A stretch of DNA of 35,566 nt from an uncultured Brevibacillus sp. GTDB lineage: Bacteria; Bacillota; Bacilli; Brevibacillales; Brevibacillaceae. The DNA lies in assembly GCA_946402065.1 (NCBI GenBank), contig CAMIVR010000046.1, forward strand, positions 1 through 35,566. Direction: 5' to 3'. Each line of letters opens with the position of its first letter. Position 1 is the stretch's first letter. A program made the translations under genes and the position numbers. Of the stretch, positions 17,412 to 24,737 are shown in pieces. The notes under the pieces were generated by a model. The model was not told the DNA's origin, ran no database searches, and saw nothing but the letters and a program-made list of their open reading frames with translations.

Positions 17412-17440
17412 TTGACATGAACATGTGTTCGCATTATGAT
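17412..17440 (+). promoter_or_regulatory. yneA promoter
   Basis: TTGACA (17412-17417) and TATGAT (17435-17440) are 17 bases apart. LexA box 2 fills most of the spacer. Confidence 0.85.
17418..17431. promoter_or_regulatory. LexA box 2 (yneA side)
   Basis: The plus strand reads TGAACATGTGTTCG, with a perfect GAAC-N4-GTTC core. It sits between the yneA -35 and -10, so bound LexA would block polymerase. Confidence 0.9.
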
Positions 17441-17481
17441 TAAGTTAGAGCAGAACACTTGTTTGCAGGGGGGTCTTATTC

Positions 17482-17814
17482 ATGAATCATTCTCATACAC
17501 GCGCTCAGAACCGAGGACGTTTAGGCATTACGCGAGGACAAGCCATACTTATCGTTCTTTTTTTCAGCTTGCTGTTCTATTTCCTCAGCGGGTTCGTATT
17601 TGCCTCGGCTCAGGAAGACAAGCATTCCACTCCACTTTTTGAAGTTGTGACGGTCAAAGAAGGCGACAGCATCTGGAAGATTGCATCCCGATATACCGAA
17701 CATCGTCGCGGGGGCTGCGTAATCGATTTGGTTGACGAGATCATCGAGATGAACGATTTGGACGACGTTATTATTTATCCCGGCCAATCATTGCGGATTC
17801 CGATTGAGCAGTAA
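17482..17814 (+). CDS. yneA: Cell division suppressor YneA (LysM protein)
   Basis: The product is 110 residues. YneA is made on DNA damage and delays septum formation. It has one membrane segment (about 21-42, AILIVLFFSLLFYFLSGFVF) that also serves as signal anchor, followed by an extracellular LysM domain (about 53-108; VKEGDSIWKIASRY to IIYPGQSLRIP). The layout and length match B. subtilis YneA. CAGGGGGG lies upstream of the ATG. It is divergent from lexA and under two LexA boxes. The yneB resolvase gene that follows in B. subtilis is absent; a DUF896 gene comes next, with its own promoter. Confidence 0.95.
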   Translation: MNHSHTRAQNRGRLGITRGQAILIVLFFSLLFYFLSGFVFASAQEDKHSTPLFEVVTVKEGDSIWKIASRYTEHRRGGCVIDLVDEIIEMNDLDDVIIYPGQSLRIPIEQ

Positions 17815-17829
17815 AGGTGCGACAGCTTG

Positions 17830-17859
17830 TTGGCGTGTTCGGCAAGACTCCGTTATAAT
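17830..17859 (+). promoter_or_regulatory. Promoter of DUF896 gene
   Basis: TTGGCG (17830-17835) and a consensus TATAAT (17854-17859) are 18 bases apart, 30 bases upstream of the start codon. Confidence 0.6.
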
Positions 17860-17889
17860 AGGGGAAATGGAGTTCAGGGAGGAAACATC

Positions 17890-18090
17890 GTGGTTACAGA
17901 CGACGAAATCAAACGGATCAATCAACTTGCAAAAAAATCGAAGGAACACGGGCTTACGGAAGACGAGAGAGCCGAACAGAAAATGCTGCGGCAAAAATAT
18001 ATCGATGCGGTACGAGCGTCGCTAAAAGCGAATCTCGATTCGATCAGATACGTGGAAGACATGGAAGACGATAACCGCCCCAAGCATTGA
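17890..18090 (+). CDS. DUF896 (YnzC-like) small protein
   Basis: The product is 66 residues. The sequence DDEIKRINQLAKKSKEHGLTEDERAEQKMLRQKYI and the following VRASLKANLDSI are the signature of DUF896, a small three-helix cytoplasmic family. B. subtilis YnzC belongs to it and also sits close to lexA-yneA. The function is unknown. The start is a GTG after AGGGAGGA at 7 bases spacing. A terminator follows. Confidence 0.92.
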   Translation: MVTDDEIKRINQLAKKSKEHGLTEDERAEQKMLRQKYIDAVRASLKANLDSIRYVEDMEDDNRPKH

Positions 18091-18120
18091 TCATATGTAA
18101 ACAGAAGCAGCTTTGAGGAG

Positions 18121-18155
18121 AAAACATCCAGGACGATGCGAGTGGATGTTTTTTG
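18121..18155 (+). terminator. Terminator after DUF896 gene
   Basis: AAAACATCC (18121-18129) pairs with GGATGTTTT (18144-18152), followed by TT. It ends about 23 bases before the crcB start. Confidence 0.85.
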
Positions 18156-18177
18156 CTGCATGAAGGAGGATGCATCG

Positions 18178-18546
18178 TTGAACTGGCTTGTCGTTGCTTT
18201 AGGTGGTGCGATCGGGTCGATGCTGCGATACGGTTTGGGCCTGCTCGCCAATCTGCCTGCCTGGCCAATCGGGACTTGGCTCGCCAATGTCGCTGGCTCA
18301 TTTCTGATCGGATTCCTTTTTGTTTGGGGGAAAGAGAAGGGGTTGCTTGCGCCGCATACATACCTGCTACTAACGACCGGGTTGATGGGCGGTTTTACTA
18401 CCTTTTCCACGTTTTCGCTCGAGGTAGTAACGATGTCGCTGCAAGGTCAGCTGATCCGCGCCATTGTCTACGGACTGTCGAGTGTAGGCGTGGGCTTGCT
18501 GGCAGCTTATCTGGGACTTAGGCTGGGACGGACATTTCTCCTGTAA
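18178..18546 (+). CDS. crcB: Fluoride channel CrcB (Fluc)
   Basis: The product is 122 residues with four membrane helices, the size of a Fluc subunit. Fluc dimers export fluoride through the membrane. Family motifs are GGAIGSMLRY (9-18), the NVAG segment with pore Asn37, and GGFTTFSTFS (71-80), which holds the phenylalanine track and the sodium site. The TTG at 18178 is chosen because AAGGAGGA sits 8 bases upstream; an ATG at 18160 lies before that site. A single crcB is seen, so it may form a homodimer, unless a partner lies elsewhere. There is no fluoride riboswitch in front of it. Confidence 0.93.
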   Translation: MNWLVVALGGAIGSMLRYGLGLLANLPAWPIGTWLANVAGSFLIGFLFVWGKEKGLLAPHTYLLLTTGLMGGFTTFSTFSLEVVTMSLQGQLIRAIVYGLSSVGVGLLAAYLGLRLGRTFLL

Positions 18547-18614
18547 AGGGCTGGCGGTCATGCTTCTGTTCTGGTAGCATAAGGAAATGAGTTTTTTCGT
18601 GGAGGTGATCTGAA

Positions 18615-20861
18615 GTGACAATACGCCATAGCGCCTATGAAGCTGAACAAGAGCGTCTGGACCAGACGATGCAGGTAATCGAGAAGGAGATTGCCCAAAT
18701 CAAGGAGGACATTAAAGCTCCGACCGACGACCATGTCAAGCAAATCGTCAATGCTGCAAAGGCAAAAGAACTGAGCCATCTTGAGCGTTCTCGCTTGAAG
18801 CCGTATTTCGGCCGCGTTGACTTTGTCAATGAAGAGGATTATGAATCGCATCTGGATCGTGTATATATTGGCAAGCGAGGGGTTGTCAGAAGCGATAATT
18901 TCGAATCGGTCGTCGTCGATTGGCGGGCTCCGATTGCCAGCCTCTACTACAGTGGGGAAAGCCAGGATGCCTACTATCGTACGCCGCAGGGAATCGTGCG
19001 TGGGGAAGTGAAGCTGAAGCGAAACTTTGCCATCGAAAACGGCAAGATTACCGGCATATACGACGGCGCGTTGAAAGAGACAATCAACAGGGAAATGGCT
19101 GCTCCGGACGAGTTTCTTGACGAAGGGTACATCGACGAGTTTTTGGCGGCCAGTCTTGACCAAACGAACGACAGTCGGCTAAAAGACATCGTTGCGACAA
19201 TCCAGTCCGAGCAAAATGACATTATCCGCGCGGAGAAGAACGTACCGCTAATCGTACAGGGGGTAGCTGGCAGCGGTAAAACGACAATCGCCCTGCATCG
19301 CCTCTCTTATCTGATATACAACTACCAGGATTCAATGGCATCCAAGCGCTTTATGGTGTTTGCGCCCAATCGCCTGTTTCTGACGTATATTTCTGAAGTC
19401 TTGCCGGAACTGGGCGTTGAGGACGTTCAACAGTCGACATTTCTCGATTGGGGAGCAAGGCTCGTCAAACCGCATTTGCCAAAAGGCTGGCGGATCCTCG
19501 ACCCAAACAAAGCCCTGCAGTTGTTTTTTGAAGGGGATGAAACGAACGGTCGGGAGCGGGAGCGGGCTGCCCACCGGATGTCGTTCAAAGGATCGCTCGC
19601 CTGCAAGATGACGTTGGACAATTACTTGCGAGATGTCCTTGATAGGCAAATTCCTTATAAAAAGCTCAGCTTCATCTATAACAAGACACAGCATGTTTTC
19701 GCCATTGAGGGAACAGAAATCAAGCAGTTGTTTTTGCAGCAGTATGCGCATTTGCCGTATCACGAACGATTGGTTACGGTTCGCAAGCATCTGAAGCAAC
19801 AGATGAACAAGTTGGTGTACGCTCATTTGCGGGAGCGGCGGATTGACCTGGATAAGCCGGCATTGGCCAAATTCGAAAAAAAGATCGAACAGATCCTGGA
19901 GCAGTATTTGGCTGCTTGGCCTGCACTGGATGTGTTTTCGGCATATCAAACGATTTTCTCTGACGAACAAATGCTGAGAAAATTGGCCCCGTCACACGTG
20001 TCGGATACGATCATCTCCGCTGTGTGTGCGACATCGGGCGAGATTTTTGCCGCTGAGCGGATCGAGTCGGAGGACATCGCGCCGCTGCTCTATTTGCGCT
20101 ATCTGATCTATGGCATTGATCAGGCGGGGATGTTCGACCATGCCGTCGTGGATGAAGCCCAGGACTTGAGTGCCCTTGAGATCATGATCATCTCCATGCA
20201 GACCAAGTTACAGTCAGTGACGATCGTCGGTGATATTGCCCAGGGCATCCACTCCTATCGCGGTCTGCTCGGCTGGGCTGAATTATCGGATGGCGTATTC
20301 GCGGGTAAATCCGTTCCATTTTTCAAGCTGGAGCAGAGCTATCGCTCAACAGTCGAAATCATGAACTGTGCCAACCGCGTTCTGGAGAAAGTCGAGATTC
20401 CCGAACTGTTTTTGGCCAAACCGGTTTTGCGTCATGGCGAGAAGCCGCTGCTGCTGCAAAGCAAGGATGCGGACGAGCAAATTGCCGAGATTGCCAGCCA
20501 GGTGAAAGGGTTGCAAGCGGAGGGCTTTGTTTCGATCTCGATCGTGGCAAAATCGATGGCACAGTGCAAAGTGATTCACAAGAAACTGAAAAGCCACCTT
20601 GCCGGCATGTATTTGCTCGGCACAAAAGATACGGAGTTTCCCGATGGAGTCACCATCATGCCGGCGTATTTGACCAAAGGATTGCAGTTTGACGCGGTTA
20701 TTCTCGTCGATGTCGACGAACATCACTACCAGGCGTCTGAAGCGGATGCCAAGCTGCTCTACGTTGCAATGACACGGCCTGTACACAGATTGATTATTAG
20801 CTGCAGGGCAGCGTTTAGTCCGCTGTTGTCCGGTATGGAAGATGCAGCCGATCTGCGCTGA
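18615..20861 (+). CDS. helD: RNA polymerase recycling motor HelD
   Basis: The product is 748 residues, in the range of Firmicute HelD (about 770). HelD is a UvrD/Rep-like ATPase that pulls stalled RNA polymerase off DNA and RNA. An N-terminal coiled-coil arm (about 8-60) is followed by VVVDWRAPIASLYY (99-112), a hallmark of the family; Walker A GVAGSGKTT is at 216-224, motif II VDEAQD at 512-517, and the C-terminal part ends with LYVAMTRPVHRL as in superfamily 1 helicases. The GTG start has GGAGGTGAT 5 bases upstream. It appears to be transcribed with or just after crcB; a bidirectional terminator lies 180 bases past its end. Confidence 0.95.
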   Translation: MTIRHSAYEAEQERLDQTMQVIEKEIAQIKEDIKAPTDDHVKQIVNAAKAKELSHLERSRLKPYFGRVDFVNEEDYESHLDRVYIGKRGVVRSDNFESVVVDWRAPIASLYYSGESQDAYYRTPQGIVRGEVKLKRNFAIENGKITGIYDGALKETINREMAAPDEFLDEGYIDEFLAASLDQTNDSRLKDIVATIQSEQNDIIRAEKNVPLIVQGVAGSGKTTIALHRLSYLIYNYQDSMASKRFMVFAPNRLFLTYISEVLPELGVEDVQQSTFLDWGARLVKPHLPKGWRILDPNKALQLFFEGDETNGRERERAAHRMSFKGSLACKMTLDNYLRDVLDRQIPYKKLSFIYNKTQHVFAIEGTEIKQLFLQQYAHLPYHERLVTVRKHLKQQMNKLVYAHLRERRIDLDKPALAKFEKKIEQILEQYLAAWPALDVFSAYQTIFSDEQMLRKLAPSHVSDTIISAVCATSGEIFAAERIESEDIAPLLYLRYLIYGIDQAGMFDHAVVDEAQDLSALEIMIISMQTKLQSVTIVGDIAQGIHSYRGLLGWAELSDGVFAGKSVPFFKLEQSYRSTVEIMNCANRVLEKVEIPELFLAKPVLRHGEKPLLLQSKDADEQIAEIASQVKGLQAEGFVSISIVAKSMAQCKVIHKKLKSHLAGMYLLGTKDTEFPDGVTIMPAYLTKGLQFDAVILVDVDEHHYQASEADAKLLYVAMTRPVHRLIISCRAAFSPLLSGMEDAADLR

Positions 20862-20935
20862 TTGGGCAGGGACAACTTATCCGGTGAAGGTGTGAGAGGC
20901 TTGAGGAGAAAAGCTGCATGATAAGCCGGGTGAGG

Positions 20936-21041
20936 GCTCGCTTTCGGAGACCGAAAACTCGGTGGTACCAAAGTTCAGTGACGCCAAAACTCTGTTGCGC
21001 GGAAAGCTCAAGCGACGCCAAACAATATAAGCGCCACCAAA
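20936..21041. repeat. Degenerate 16-21 base tandem array
   Basis: Five contiguous units at 20936-20956, 20957-20972, 20973-20988, 20989-21005 and 21006-21022 each begin RYTC and end SSAAA on the plus strand, for example ACTCGGTGGTACCAAA, GTTCAGTGACGCCAAA and GCTCAAGCGACGCCAAA. A weaker sixth unit runs to 21041. It is noncoding and joins the terminator that follows. It resembles REP-type arrays I recall from some Bacillales, but that is memory, not a search. Confidence 0.5.
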
Positions 21042-21076
21042 AAAGCATGGGGACAGAGACATCTCCCATGCTTTTT
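21040..21076. terminator. Bidirectional terminator between helD and the HesB-like gene
   Basis: AAAAAGCATGGG (21040-21051) pairs perfectly with CCCATGCTTTTT (21065-21076). Symmetric A and T tracts fit the convergent genes on each side. Confidence 0.9.
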
Positions 21077-21094
21077 GTTCTACTTTCGGGGCGA

Positions 21095-21397
21095 TTAGTG
21101 GTCGCCGTGATTTCCCTTCGCAGGGTTCGTTAAAACAAATCCTTCATTCGGGATATACAAATAATCGATTACCAAGCCATCGAGCATGTCTTCGTCAGCT
21201 TGCAAAATCACATCGATCTCTTTGTCGGTGGAGACCACGACATCTTTGTCTGTCGGCTTGTCCAGCGTAAGGCCATAGTGAGCGTGCGAACCGTGCTTAT
21301 GGGTGACGTAGGCGCGGAGTTTCAGGTCTTTATCTGTCTCTTCTGCGAGAACTTCAGCAATTTTCTTGGCTGCATTGCGCGTGATTTTACATTTCAT
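21095..21397 (-). CDS. HesB/IscA-fold protein lacking the usual cysteines
   Basis: The product is 100 residues. The order of segments (ITRNAAKKIAEVL, LRAYVTHKHGSHAHYGLTLD, DVILQADEDMLDGLVIDYL, NEGFVLTNP) matches the A-type Fe-S carrier fold. However, the three cysteines that bind the cluster in IscA/SufA are not there: the first position lies in HKHGSHAHYG, and the CGCG tail is replaced by HGDH at the C-terminus. The only cysteine is Cys3. A classical Fe-S carrier role is thus doubtful; the histidines might bind a metal. GAGGAG lies upstream of the ATG. It is a single gene facing helD. Confidence 0.8.
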   Translation of the reverse strand: MKCKITRNAAKKIAEVLAEETDKDLKLRAYVTHKHGSHAHYGLTLDKPTDKDVVVSTDKEIDVILQADEDMLDGLVIDYLYIPNEGFVLTNPAKGNHGDH

Positions 21398-21430
21398 AGG
21401 AAATTTCTCCTCATCATCGAAATTACCTTC

Positions 21431-21460
21431 ATCTTACCAGAGAATAAAATGCATGTGCAA
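21431..21460 (-). promoter_or_regulatory. Promoter of the HesB-like gene
   Basis: On the minus strand TTGCAC and TAAGAT are 18 bases apart, and the -10 has an upstream TG (TGGTAAGAT), an extended form. Confidence 0.6.
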
Positions 21461-21527
21461 TCGCATCCTGGCAGCTTGGATTATTTTCGCAATTATCGTA
21501 CGATAGACTGTAATGGGGGGATGTGCA

Positions 21528-22565
21528 ATGCCAATCGATATGCGCAGTGACACTGTTACGAAACCGACAGAAGCGATGATCAAAGCGATGGCCAACGCAG
21601 AAGTGGGGGATGATGTATTCAGGGAAGACCCGACTGTCAATCGTTTGGAGCAGATGGCAGCAGAGCGATTGGGAAAGGAAGCAGCCTTGTTCGTCACCAG
21701 CGGGACGCAAGGAAATCAGGTCGCCGTTTTGACGCATTGCCATAACGGCGATGAGGTTATTCTCGAAGCGGAATCGCATCTGTTCGTGTTCGAGGGCGGG
21801 GCGCTGGCGGCTCTGGCCGGTGTGCAGACGAGGACGCTGACAGGCGTTCGTGGCGCTCTTTTGCCTGAACAGGTAGAGCGGGCGATTCGCAAAAAGGATA
21901 TCCATAACCCGAGAACGACGTTAATCTGTCTGGAAAATACACACAACCGCGCTGGCGGAGCCATTATCACACCAGAGCAGATGGCGGCTGTCTATCAAGT
22001 AGCACGGACGTATGGAATACCGCTCCATCTGGACGGGGCTCGCCTGTTTCACTCGGCCGTCGCGTTGCGGCAGGATGTGCAGGTGTTTACGCAGTATGCG
22101 GATACGGTCCAAATTTGCCTATCCAAAGGGCTTAGTGCGCCTGTTGGCTCACTTTTGGCGGGGCCGCGCGACTATATCGAAGAAGCCCGCTGGTGGCGCA
22201 AAAAGCTCGGTGGAGGGATGCGGCAGGCTGGTTATATGGCAGCAGCGGGAATTGTTGCACTGACGGAAATGGTCGAACGATTGGATGAGGACCATGCACA
22301 CGCCGCTATGCTGGAAAAAGGCTTGCTGCAGTTGTCATTTGATGTACGGCCTGTTGAAACGAATATCATTCTGCTGGATACGAAAAGATCAGGGTTTACG
22401 GCTGAACAATTGATAGAAAAATGGGAGCAAAAGGGCCTGTATGCACTCGAGTTCGGCAAATACGTCATTCGTCTGGTGGTGCATCGACACATTGGTGAGC
22501 AGGATGTCAAACGGGCGCTTTCCATAATCGAATCTGTCCTCGTACACCAGGAGAGTACGAACTGA
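21528..22565 (+). CDS. ltaE: Low-specificity L-threonine aldolase
   Basis: The product is 345 residues of the threonine aldolase / beta-eliminating lyase family. It is expected to split L-threonine or L-allo-threonine into glycine and acetaldehyde using PLP. Seen are DMRSDTVTKPT (4-14), VGDDVFREDPTVN (26-38), SGTQGNQ (58-64), LHLDGAR (167-172) with the PLP-contacting Asp169, and the PLP lysine Lys200 in CLSKGLSAPVGS. The ATG at 21528 lies after GGGGGGATG and begins where the family begins; an ATG at 21513 is inside that site. A weak promoter (TTGGAT-16-TACGAT) is upstream and a strong hairpin terminator follows. Confidence 0.92.
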   Translation: MPIDMRSDTVTKPTEAMIKAMANAEVGDDVFREDPTVNRLEQMAAERLGKEAALFVTSGTQGNQVAVLTHCHNGDEVILEAESHLFVFEGGALAALAGVQTRTLTGVRGALLPEQVERAIRKKDIHNPRTTLICLENTHNRAGGAIITPEQMAAVYQVARTYGIPLHLDGARLFHSAVALRQDVQVFTQYADTVQICLSKGLSAPVGSLLAGPRDYIEEARWWRKKLGGGMRQAGYMAAAGIVALTEMVERLDEDHAHAAMLEKGLLQLSFDVRPVETNIILLDTKRSGFTAEQLIEKWEQKGLYALEFGKYVIRLVVHRHIGEQDVKRALSIIESVLVHQESTN

Positions 22566-22590
22566 ATACAGTGGATTCAAGAGGGTTTGA

Positions 22591-22640
22591 AGCAAAAGAG
22601 CAGTCGCACAGGGCATGAGTCTGTGGGCTGCTCTTTTGCT
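22591..22640. terminator. Terminator between ltaE and the XRE-cupin gene
   Basis: AGCAAAAGAGCAG (22591-22603) pairs with CTGCTCTTTTGCT (22628-22640), with CACAG/CTGTG continuing inside. It lies between convergent genes and is nearly symmetric. Confidence 0.85.
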
Positions 22641-22705
22641 GCGCAGCCGAAGCGTGCCGGACTTCTCCGGCAGCGAGTGAATGGTGGTAGCTTGGTACAG
22701 GCCGA

Positions 22706-23260
22706 TTACGAGCCCAAAAACATTCGCGAAGAACTGATGCACAAAAACCTGACTGGCTGCTCCGTTCGATTGAACCAGTTATGGGGAACGGAAGACTCCA
22801 TGTGAATGCTATCTCCCGGCTTCATTTCGTATTCCTCTTGGTCAAAAATGATGGTGAGCGTGCCTTCCAGGATATAGACGAACTCTTGTCCCTGATGGGA
22901 AAATGGAGTTCCCTTCTGATCCCCCGGATGCAATGTCACCAAAATCGGATCAAAATAAGGATTCGGCAAGTCGCCGGAGAGATTGGTATAAATAAAACTG
23001 GAATACGAATGATCCTGCTCTTCTGTTCCACGCCTGCGAATCAATCCTGTGCCTTTGTTCTCATCAGGGAAGAAATAGCTGGGGCTGACGCCGAGAGCTT
23101 CGGAAATTTTTCGTAATGATTCCAGCGTTATAGAGGATTTGGAGCGCTCCACCTGGGAGATAAAACTGATCGACAAGCCTGTTTTATCAGCTACCTGCTT
23201 CAAAGTCATCCTTTTTTCAAGACGCAACGACTTGATTCGTTTGCCAATATTGTTGTCCAT
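22706..23260 (-). CDS. XRE-family regulator with C-terminal cupin domain
   Basis: The product is 184 residues. An XRE helix-turn-helix occupies about residues 6-60 (GKRIKSLRLEKRMTLKQVAD to ISQVERSKSS). A cupin sensor domain occupies about 105-180, with HQGQEFVYILEGTL and PGDSIHMESSVPHNWFN as its two cupin motifs. This class often controls amino acid, polyamine or peptide catabolism in response to a small ligand. AAGGAG lies before the ATG. It is divergent from the M42 peptidase and cyclodeaminase-family genes, which may be its targets; a perfect 21-base palindrome lies in the gap between them. Confidence 0.92.
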   Translation of the reverse strand: MDNNIGKRIKSLRLEKRMTLKQVADKTGLSISFISQVERSKSSITLESLRKISEALGVSPSYFFPDENKGTGLIRRRGTEEQDHSYSSFIYTNLSGDLPNPYFDPILVTLHPGDQKGTPFSHQGQEFVYILEGTLTIIFDQEEYEMKPGDSIHMESSVPHNWFNRTEQPVRFLCISSSRMFLGS

Positions 23261-23301
23261 AAAGCTCCTTACTCAATCAACGTATTTGCGAAACCACTCT
23301 C

Positions 23302-23330
23302 ATTATATCGATACGAAGAACCAAGCGCAA
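23302..23330 (-). promoter_or_regulatory. Promoter of the XRE-cupin gene
   Basis: On the minus strand TTGCGC (23330-23325) and consensus TATAAT (23307-23302) are 17 bases apart, 42 bases before the start codon. Confidence 0.7.
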
Positions 23331-23345
23331 AGGGGGACGTCAGAA

Positions 23346-23459
23346 TTGTTGGATAATGATGCTGGCTTTCCTGTATTTACATCCGCTTTCATCATGTTTA
23401 TAATCTTATCTAAAGACGAACTGTTTTGGTTTTATTTTTTTGGAGTGGAATTGAAGTGA
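23346..23459 (+). CDS. Possible 37-residue hydrophobic peptide
   Basis: A TTG-started frame after AAAGGGGG would give a peptide with a hydrophobic core (FTSAFIMFIILSK and LFWFYFFGV). It may be a small membrane peptide or a chance open frame in an AT-rich gap. The stop codon overlaps the left arm of the palindrome at 23449. There is no family match I can name. Confidence 0.2.
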   Translation: MLDNDAGFPVFTSAFIMFIILSKDELFWFYFFGVELK

Positions 23460-23469
23460 CACTTCAATT
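23449..23469. promoter_or_regulatory. Perfect 21-base palindrome, candidate operator
   Basis: Arms AATTGAAGTG and CACTTCAATT flank a single A. The near-absent loop fits a protein-binding operator better than a terminator. It lies between the divergent XRE-cupin and M42 peptidase genes, so it could be the regulator's site. Confidence 0.55.
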
Positions 23470-23590
23470 TCTGGCCGTAATATTTTCAGAAAAATTGACA
23501 TGACATTTGCTCAAGGAGTCGGGAAGACGCCCATGGCCGCGTTTCTGATCGCCGTGATCATATGAGACAAACGGAAGGAGAGAGTTTGCA

Positions 23591-24664
23591 TTGAGTACCT
23601 TGGGTGAGTATTTGTCACAGTTGGATGCCATTCATGGCGTGTCGGGAGATGAGGCGCGGGTAGCGGCCTATATGAAGGAAAAGCTGCTGCCGCTAAGCGA
23701 TGAGTGCTATGCGGATCCGCTTGGAAATCACGTTTTTGTCAAAAGAGGGACTCATCCCGCGCTGAAGCTCATGCTTGCCGCGCATATGGATGAAATTGGT
23801 TTCATCATTCATTATATCGATGAGCTGGGCTATGCGTTCATTACGCCGGTAGGCATCCACGACAGCCGAATGGTGATCAATCAGATCCTCAATGTACAGA
23901 CCAAAAACGGACCGGTCAAAGCAATTACAGGGGGAAAGCCGGCCCATATTGTCTCAGTGGAAGAGGCTTCACGGCCGATTCCCATCGAACAGATTCACCT
24001 TGATTTTGGCACTGCATCCCTCGCTGAAACGCTGGAGCTTGGCGTGCGGGTAGGAGACTATGTCGCTTTTGACCGGCACGGGCAATTTCTCAACGGCGGC
24101 AAGCTGTTCACCGGCAAAGCAGTCGATGACCGCGCGGGCTGTGCCTTGCTGATTGAAGTGATGCGCAGACTGCAGGAGCGGCAGCTGGTGCCGACGATTT
24201 ACGCCGTGGCGACGGTCCAGGAAGAGATCGGCATTCGCGGTGCGGGGCCCGCTGCTTACGGCATTCAGCCTGACATCGGTTTGGCGATTGACGTGACGTT
24301 AGCCGGGGGAACGCCAGGCGTCGAGGCGAAGAAGCTGCCGATTCAGATGGGGAAAGGCCCGGCGATCAAGTTCTTTGACTGGTCGTTGAAAACGTTCAAT
24401 GGCAATGCCGTACCCAAACGGCTCACAGATCGATTGGTCGAGACTGCTGAGCAAAAAGGGATACCATACCAAAGCGAGGTCCTGCTGCACGGTGCGACTG
24501 ACGGCTCGAAAATCAGCCTGTCAGCGGGCGGGGTTGTCACCGGAGGCATTTCCATCCCGTCGCGCTATATTCACTCTGCTACCGGATGCATCCACATGGA
24601 CGATTTGGAGCATGCCGTACAGTTGGTCGTCGCTTTTATTGAGAGTGTCACAGAGCCATTGTAA
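23591..24664 (+). CDS. M42 family metallopeptidase (glutamyl aminopeptidase-like)
   Basis: The product is 357 residues. M42 enzymes are cytoplasmic, tetrahedral aminopeptidases with two metal ions. The ligands are visible: His65 and Asp67 (AAHMDEIG), Asp179/Asp180 (AVDDRAG), Glu211/Glu212 (QEEIG), Asp234 (AIDVT) and His328 (SRYIHS). It should remove N-terminal residues from peptides; whether it prefers glutamyl or other residues cannot be told. The TTG start follows AAGGAGAGAG at 6 bases. The cyclodeaminase-family gene follows after 73 bases, and a shared transcript is likely. Confidence 0.93.
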   Translation: MSTLGEYLSQLDAIHGVSGDEARVAAYMKEKLLPLSDECYADPLGNHVFVKRGTHPALKLMLAAHMDEIGFIIHYIDELGYAFITPVGIHDSRMVINQILNVQTKNGPVKAITGGKPAHIVSVEEASRPIPIEQIHLDFGTASLAETLELGVRVGDYVAFDRHGQFLNGGKLFTGKAVDDRAGCALLIEVMRRLQERQLVPTIYAVATVQEEIGIRGAGPAAYGIQPDIGLAIDVTLAGGTPGVEAKKLPIQMGKGPAIKFFDWSLKTFNGNAVPKRLTDRLVETAEQKGIPYQSEVLLHGATDGSKISLSAGGVVTGGISIPSRYIHSATGCIHMDDLEHAVQLVVAFIESVTEPL

Positions 24665-24737
24665 GTGCCGTGTTGACCCATGGCGGGAGCAATCGCTTTT
24701 GATGTCGGGTATATCAATGGGAAGGTGGGGACAAGCA

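Noticed and set aside
18091-18177. Fluoride riboswitch in front of crcB
   Set aside because: The leader is occupied by an ordinary terminator hairpin; the conserved fluoride riboswitch core is not present.
20957-20972. T-box antiterminator (GGTGGTACC)
   Set aside because: There is no specifier stem or other T-box element upstream, and no amino acid gene follows; the motif is one unit of the tandem array.
20936-21041. CRISPR array
   Set aside because: Units are 16-21 bases with no regular repeat-spacer pattern, and no cas genes are present.
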